Shown here: piece after piece, positions 5,211 through 5,393 of the stretch
Numbering within the stretch: position 1 is the first letter of the stretch
Layout of the letters: each line of letters begins with the position of its first letter
Source: Rhizobiaceae bacterium
GTDB lineage: Bacteria > Pseudomonadota > Alphaproteobacteria > Rhizobiales > Rhizobiaceae
DNA length: 5,393 nucleotides
Reading direction: 5' to 3'
Assembly: GCA_028865845.1 (NCBI GenBank)
Contig: JAGWJK010000379.1
Span: 1-5,393 of the forward strand
The notes under the pieces: generated by a model
What the model saw: the letters and a program-made list of their open reading frames with translations, nothing else
Database searches by the model: none
What the model was told of the DNA's origin: nothing
Translations under genes and position numbers: made by a program

Positions 5211-5393
5211 TGTTCAAACGTTTCACCACTGCCATAGGCATTGCCGCCTTGTTGTTTACCGCGAGTGCCCACGCGGAGGATTTGTATGGCACGCTGAAGA
5301 AGATCAAGGACAGCGGCACGATCGTCATCGGCCATAACGAAGACTCGCCGCCATTTGCCTATTTTGATGCCGATGGGAAGCCGCAGGGTTACT
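5210..5393 (+). CDS. Family 3 extracellular solute-binding protein, GltI (glutamate/aspartate)-like, C-terminus missing
   Basis: Only the first 61 residues are present, of a family usually near 300 aa. Residues 1-22 form a clear Sec signal peptide (KR, hydrophobic IGIAALLFTASA, cleavage after AHA). The mature part DLYGTLKKIKDSGTIVIGH...PPFAYFDADGKPQGY matches the start of the SBP_bac_3 fold and most closely the GltI/AatJ glutamate-aspartate branch, where TLKKIKDSGTI.. GHR.. PFSY is usual. The mature protein should act in the periplasm and feed an ABC importer whose permease and ATPase genes probably follow beyond the right edge. One oddity is that the usual Arg after GH is Asn here (N43), so the ligand may differ from glutamate/aspartate. 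The ATG shares its A with the TAA of the preceding gene, which places it firmly in that operon. Confidence 0.88.
   Translation, partial: MFKRFTTAIGIAALLFTASAHAEDLYGTLKKIKDSGTIVIGHNEDSPPFAYFDADGKPQGY

Noticed and set aside
1..5393. CRISPR array, transposon ends, tRNA or phage genes
   Set aside because: No regularly spaced repeats, transposase motifs, terminal inverted repeats or tRNA-like cloverleaf sequences were seen on reading either strand.

Overview
The window is high-GC and gene-dense. Its codon use, its ABC-transporter-rich content and its MocR and MarR regulators fit an alphaproteobacterium, most likely of the Rhizobiales (Rhizobium, Agrobacterium, Sinorhizobium or Mesorhizobium-like). 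That placement is inferred from style and content, because no taxonomic marker gene is present. It looks like an accessory amino-acid uptake and metabolism region. I see no RNA genes, insertion sequences, CRISPR arrays or phage genes.

Left part (1-1725): a secreted type I substrate-binding protein of a branched-chain-amino-acid-type ABC transporter (minus strand, running off the left edge) is divergent from a MarR-family regulator (plus strand, 1222-1725). The 320-base gap between them carries an 18-20 bp AT-centred inverted repeat (1023-1043) that is a plausible MarR operator. A short convergent gap (1726-1865) follows and has no convincing terminator.

Right part (1866-5393): a MocR-type regulator (GntR winged helix fused to an aminotransferase-like PLP domain, minus strand, best start 3218) is divergent from a tightly packed plus-strand operon. 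In order, the operon encodes a YgeA/aspartate-racemase-family cofactor-independent amino acid racemase (3310-4023), a class V PLP enzyme resembling isopenicillin N epimerase/CefD (4020-5210), and a secreted GltI-like family 3 substrate-binding protein (from 5210, running off the right edge). Both junctions overlap (ATGA and TAATG), which points to co-transcription and translational coupling. The 91-base divergent promoter region holds a 17-bp palindrome (3237-3253) and a second small inverted repeat (3276-3287), both candidate MocR operators.

Inferred joint role: the transporter imports an amino acid or amino-acid-like compound, the racemase and the CefD-like PLP enzyme change its stereochemistry or cleave or transaminate it, and the MocR regulator, itself PLP-dependent, controls the unit. 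Two features make the unit worth a closer look. It pairs two mechanistically unrelated stereochemistry-type enzymes, and its binding protein has Asn where GltI-type glutamate/aspartate-binding proteins normally have Arg in the GHR motif, so the ligand may not be glutamate or aspartate.
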